Origin: an uncultured Oscillospiraceae bacterium
GTDB taxonomy: Bacteria > Bacillota > Clostridia > Oscillospirales > Ruminococcaceae
Reading direction: 5' to 3'
NCBI GenBank assembly: GCA_934526065.1
Contig: CAKSZX010000009.1
Coordinates: forward strand, 1-64,000
Length of the DNA stretch: 64,000 nt
The stretch's first letter is position 1; each line of letters starts with the position of its first letter. Positions 61,488 to 64,000 of this stretch are shown here, one piece after another. The translations under genes were made by a program, and so were the position numbers. The notes below the pieces were generated by a model. It saw only the letters and a program-made list of their open reading frames with translations. It searched no databases and had not been told where the DNA came from.

Positions 61488-62384
61488 ATGAAAAAGAGCA
61501 AAAGATTTTTATTTATAGCCCTTGCCGTAACCCTTATGCTTTCCGCCTGTGTTAAAACGGAGCAAGACAGCAGTTCGGGAGATAGCACATCAAGCCAAAC
61601 CGGCGAAACTTCTGCTTCAAGCCAATATGAGGGTAAATATCCATATATGTATATCGATGAGGATGGCAAGGTTTATAACAAACCTGATTTGGAAACCCGA
61701 TTAAACACTATGTACGATATATTAAATTACAACAACTATGTAGAGGGCAAGTTTGTAAGTAACCGTCGCTCAGACACAGATTATAATTATATGGTTTTCA
61801 CAATTATGACAGATGATGAAAAAACATATCAGTTCACGTACTTTGACAGAGGCAATGCATATAGAGAGTGGGACGGTATTTATTATCCATGCGGTTTGAA
61901 TGATGAATTAGTTAATTCTTATGTCGTAAGATTTACAGAGAATGAACCCGTGAAAGTTTATTATGACGGTACATTTACCGGGGATGTCCAAAATCTAATC
62001 ATAAAAGGTATAACTGTTGAAAGTTCACAATGGATACTGGATAACTATATTAACTGTATAACGGAAGAGCTTAAAAATGTAAACGAAAACTCAATCATTA
62101 CCCCGGACGATGCTATGATAGCTGTTTGTGAGTATTTGGGGCTTAAAAATATGAGAAAATATGAATTCCCTGACAATCATGCGGCAGATTTTTATTACAA
62201 CGATGAACGTTTCGTAATAATTGCGGGAATAGAAACACCTCCTAACTGCCCTGATGTACGCTATTATCTCCTTTCTTCGGAATATTCCGGGGACATTTCC
62301 GATTTTGATTCTTGGTTTCCCGGAGATGCATATATTGACAGTCTAAGTATTTCGATGGGAGACGGCCTGATAATCAAATTTTAA
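61488..62384 (+). CDS. chimaeric lipoprotein with the paralogue leader and a different body
   Basis: 298 residues. The first about 43 residues (signal, LSACVKTEQDSSSGD, SSQTG linker) and the ribosome site are nearly identical to the 55911/56787/59000 family. After the linker the sequence is unrelated to that family and instead follows the 59866 plan (NNYVEGKFVSNRRSDTDYNYM ... NEPVKVYYDGTFTGD ... TPDDAMIAVCEYLGLKNMRKYEF). A constant leader joined to a new body shows recombination at the linker. It is the gene adjacent to effector B, read towards it. Confidence 0.7.
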   Translation: MKKSKRFLFIALAVTLMLSACVKTEQDSSSGDSTSSQTGETSASSQYEGKYPYMYIDEDGKVYNKPDLETRLNTMYDILNYNNYVEGKFVSNRRSDTDYNYMVFTIMTDDEKTYQFTYFDRGNAYREWDGIYYPCGLNDELVNSYVVRFTENEPVKVYYDGTFTGDVQNLIIKGITVESSQWILDNYINCITEELKNVNENSIITPDDAMIAVCEYLGLKNMRKYEFPDNHAADFYYNDERFVIIAGIETPPNCPDVRYYLLSSEYSGDISDFDSWFPGDAYIDSLSISMGDGLIIKF

Positions 62385-62396
62385 CAACAACAAATT

Positions 62397-62425
62397 GAGG
62401 GCAAGCTTTAAGCTTGCCCTCGTTT
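62397..62425. terminator. bidirectional terminator between array 2 and effector B
   Basis: GAGGGCAAGCTT and AAGCTTGCCCTC form a near-perfect hairpin at the convergent gene ends. Confidence 0.85.
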
Positions 62426-62433
62426 CTTGATCG

Positions 62434-63690
62434 TTATTTTTTGTTTTTGTAAATTTCAACCGCCTTTTTCATATACCCGTATGGAATAATCGACGCCATT
62501 TGTGTATTGAAATTATAATTTTCCGGAACAGCACCTCCTGATTCACTTTCTTTCCTTATTTCAAAATGTAGATGTGAACCGTTGGCATAGCCTTTCTTTC
62601 CTTCTATACCTATTTGTGTTACACCCGCAACAACATTATCACCGACGCTGACTGTTACATCGTTCATATGATGGTAACATGAGCATGTTTGTCCGTCCTC
62701 GTTTTTAATAACTACTTTACCTATATTTTTGTTTACGGATTTTACAGATCCCGAAATAAGCGCTTTAATCGGGCTGTTTTCTCCTATGGCCATGTCCACG
62801 CCATGGTGAATGCCCACGCTTGAATCATATTCCCCAAACAGAAAATAACAAATGTTTTTTGCATTGAAATTTCTGTGTCCGTACATTACTTCCACTGCGT
62901 CGGAAATCGCATTTATAATATTTTGATACGATGCCTGAAAATCCCGAACATCAGATTTAAATCCGCTGCCTCTGTGCAGCTGTACATTGTTTTCAATACC
63001 CCGAGAAAAAAGTTTATCAGGTACATTGTTCAGTGTAAAACTGCTGCCTGTAAACGGCAAAGGAGCATTGTATGTAGCCATAATATCAACATCATTGATA
63101 TTTGTAGGCGGTGAAATCAAATTCCATGAAGTGCTACCGGTTGTCGTACCCTCTTTCACATCTTCCACCGGTACAAGCCACCATGTTTGTTCCATTGGAA
63201 TTTTCGGATCGAGGGCACACCATCTTACATCACAACCGTTATCAAATTTACCATTTGAGTTTCTAACGGCGGTCAAATACAAATTGTTACCTGTGTTGTT
63301 TCTGTAACATTGTATTCTGTAATAATTATTTGCAGCGCTTATTGTTATAAAGTTCACCTTTGAATCGTTTTCGTTGCCGGCCACTTTATAAATGTCACAG
63401 TTGCCTTTGTTGTCTTTGGCGTAATAATAATCAAGTCCGTAAGATGTGTCGCCGGCACATAAAATTCTTGCGTAACCTCCTTCCGCCGGTATTTCAACTT
63501 TCCACTGCATATCCGTGCTGTAATCCAATGTCCACAAATTGCAGTTTCTGTTGTTGTAGTGACCGCCCGTGCCTTTTGTATTAAGTGCAAGGGGTTTCGT
63601 TTTTTTGTTTAAGATGTTTTCTCTTGATGTTGTACCGGAAATCCAAAATCTCGGTACAAGATAATAAGTTTTTCCGCTTTGATAAGCCAT
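62434..63690 (-). CDS. ricin-B-lectin / M23 metallopeptidase effector (effector B)
   Basis: 418 residues. Residues 1-183 are the same ricin-type lectin as in effector A (only V17I and D49N differ) and lack a Sec signal. Residues about 190-285 are a helical linker region (YQNIINAISDAVEVMYGHRNF). Residues about 285-400 form an M23/LytM peptidase: HHGVDMA (HxxxD at 295-299), YHHM at about 340 and SHLHFEI (HxH at 373-375), a full zinc site. M23 enzymes cut peptide cross-bridges of peptidoglycan. It converges on the lipoprotein array. It resembles enterolysin/lysostaphin-type bacteriolysins in logic, with a lectin as targeting part. Export route unknown. Confidence 0.85.
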   Translation of the reverse strand: MAYQSGKTYYLVPRFWISGTTSRENILNKKTKPLALNTKGTGGHYNNRNCNLWTLDYSTDMQWKVEIPAEGGYARILCAGDTSYGLDYYYAKDNKGNCDIYKVAGNENDSKVNFITISAANNYYRIQCYRNNTGNNLYLTAVRNSNGKFDNGCDVRWCALDPKIPMEQTWWLVPVEDVKEGTTTGSTSWNLISPPTNINDVDIMATYNAPLPFTGSSFTLNNVPDKLFSRGIENNVQLHRGSGFKSDVRDFQASYQNIINAISDAVEVMYGHRNFNAKNICYFLFGEYDSSVGIHHGVDMAIGENSPIKALISGSVKSVNKNIGKVVIKNEDGQTCSCYHHMNDVTVSVGDNVVAGVTQIGIEGKKGYANGSHLHFEIRKESESGGAVPENYNFNTQMASIIPYGYMKKAVEIYKNKK

Positions 63691-63855
63691 AAATTTTTAC
63701 CTACTTTCTTTAAAATTAAAATTTGTTTATTTTTGTTTGTTTTGTAATCTGCAGCTTACGATTTATATTATAGCGTAGGGCGGGTTAAATTTCCTCCCGA
63801 CTTTTTCCCGCAAAATTCCCGCAAAATTCCCGGGAAATTCCCGCAAAATTCCCAC
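63142..63855 (-). repeat. 0.7-kb inverted repeat, right arm
   Basis: Codons 1-183 plus upstream region of effector B, the inverted partner of 14109-14801. Its upstream part carries two extra GGGAATTTTGC units. Confidence 0.9.
63691..63855 (-). promoter_or_regulatory. shared upstream region of effector B
   Basis: On the minus strand GGGAATTTTGC-type units are repeated four to five times around a GGGAATTTCCC palindrome, followed by GTCGGGAGGAAATTTAACCC and TATAAT, as at effector A. Confidence 0.6.
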
Positions 63856-63861
63856 TTTATA

Positions 63862-63891
63862 TTGATTTGCGTATATAAACTGTTATATAAT
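63862..63891 (+). promoter_or_regulatory. promoter of the right-end amidohydrolase
   Basis: TTGATT and TATAAT are 18 bases apart, back to back with the effector B upstream region. Confidence 0.7.
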
Positions 63892-63925
63892 ATTCTAAAT
63901 GATAAAAATGAAAGGCGGCTTTTGT

Positions 63926-64000
63926 TTGAAAAATCTTATAAAAAATGTCACGGTTTTGACAATGGACGAAAATAACACCGTTTTTGAAAAGGGCGCTGTT
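63926..64000 (+). CDS. amidohydrolase, 5' end only
   Basis: TTG 63926 after AAAGGCGG opens KNLIKNVTVLTMDENNTVFE, typical of the first strands of the amidohydrolase family that includes SAH/MTA deaminase and chlorohydrolase-like enzymes. Only 25 codons are in the window. The exact enzyme cannot be decided from this part. Confidence 0.7.
   Translation, partial: MKNLIKNVTVLTMDENNTVFEKGAV

Overview
The window is a chromosomal segment from a low-to-mid GC Gram-positive anaerobe of the Clostridia. A gut Oscillospirales/Ruminococcaceae-type bacterium is my best guess. Evidence: strong AGGAGG ribosome binding sites with many TTG/GTG starts, textbook TTGACA-17-TATAAT promoters, U-tailed hairpin terminators, an IreB homologue, L-box riboswitches, a rubredoxin, a glycyl-radical-activase-like radical SAM protein and a surface flavin reductase. 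No rRNA, CRISPR array, transposase or recognisable prophage structural gene is visible.

Layout. 1-0.7 kb: non-coding, rich in short dispersed repeats. 0.7-14 kb: housekeeping genes (ireB, pheST, acpS, a MazF-type toxin without antitoxin, a DUF3100 membrane pair, tcdA with a candidate 6S RNA upstream, a cyclophilin lipoprotein, and a prmA-rsmE-vanY-chorismate mutase operon). 14.1-19 kb: accessory locus 1, a ricin-lectin/C39-like peptidase facing a convergent array of four lipoprotein genes. 19.2-20.3 kb: an S24-type repressor divergent from a small phage-like regulator. 20.4-55.8 kb: mostly core genes (tag, initiator tRNA, a ZinT-like lipoprotein, mtnN, ychF, a flavin-dependent reductase, a radical SAM gene, exonuclease III, YibE/F, NfeD/stomatin, a lysine-riboswitch transporter/peptidase unit, DUF1846, rubredoxin, cca, a MarR-regulated ABC exporter pair, a second L-box with a YtcJ amidohydrolase, mnmA, mgtE, trxB and others). 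55.9-63.9 kb: accessory locus 2, seven lipoprotein genes convergent with a ricin-lectin/M23 peptidase.

The two accessory loci are mirror images about 48 kb apart. The two peptidases share promoter DNA and the first 183 codons with only two amino-acid differences, then switch abruptly to unrelated catalytic domains, one papain/C39-like and one M23 (LytM-like). Each peptidase gene runs tail-to-tail into an array of mosaic lipoproteins. Several of these carry a C-terminal domain that resembles IseA, an inhibitor of cell-wall endopeptidases. I read this as a candidate polymorphic effector/immunity system: lectin-targeted wall or protein hydrolases with exchangeable warheads, and surface lipoproteins that protect the producer. 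The function is inference; the modular architecture is directly visible.

Secondary points of interest are two L-box riboswitches in front of transport/hydrolysis genes, a structured mgtE leader that contains a 26-codon ORF, a membrane-protein gene frameshifted in an A8 run, a small gene whose only sensible start is ACG, and a candidate 6S RNA.
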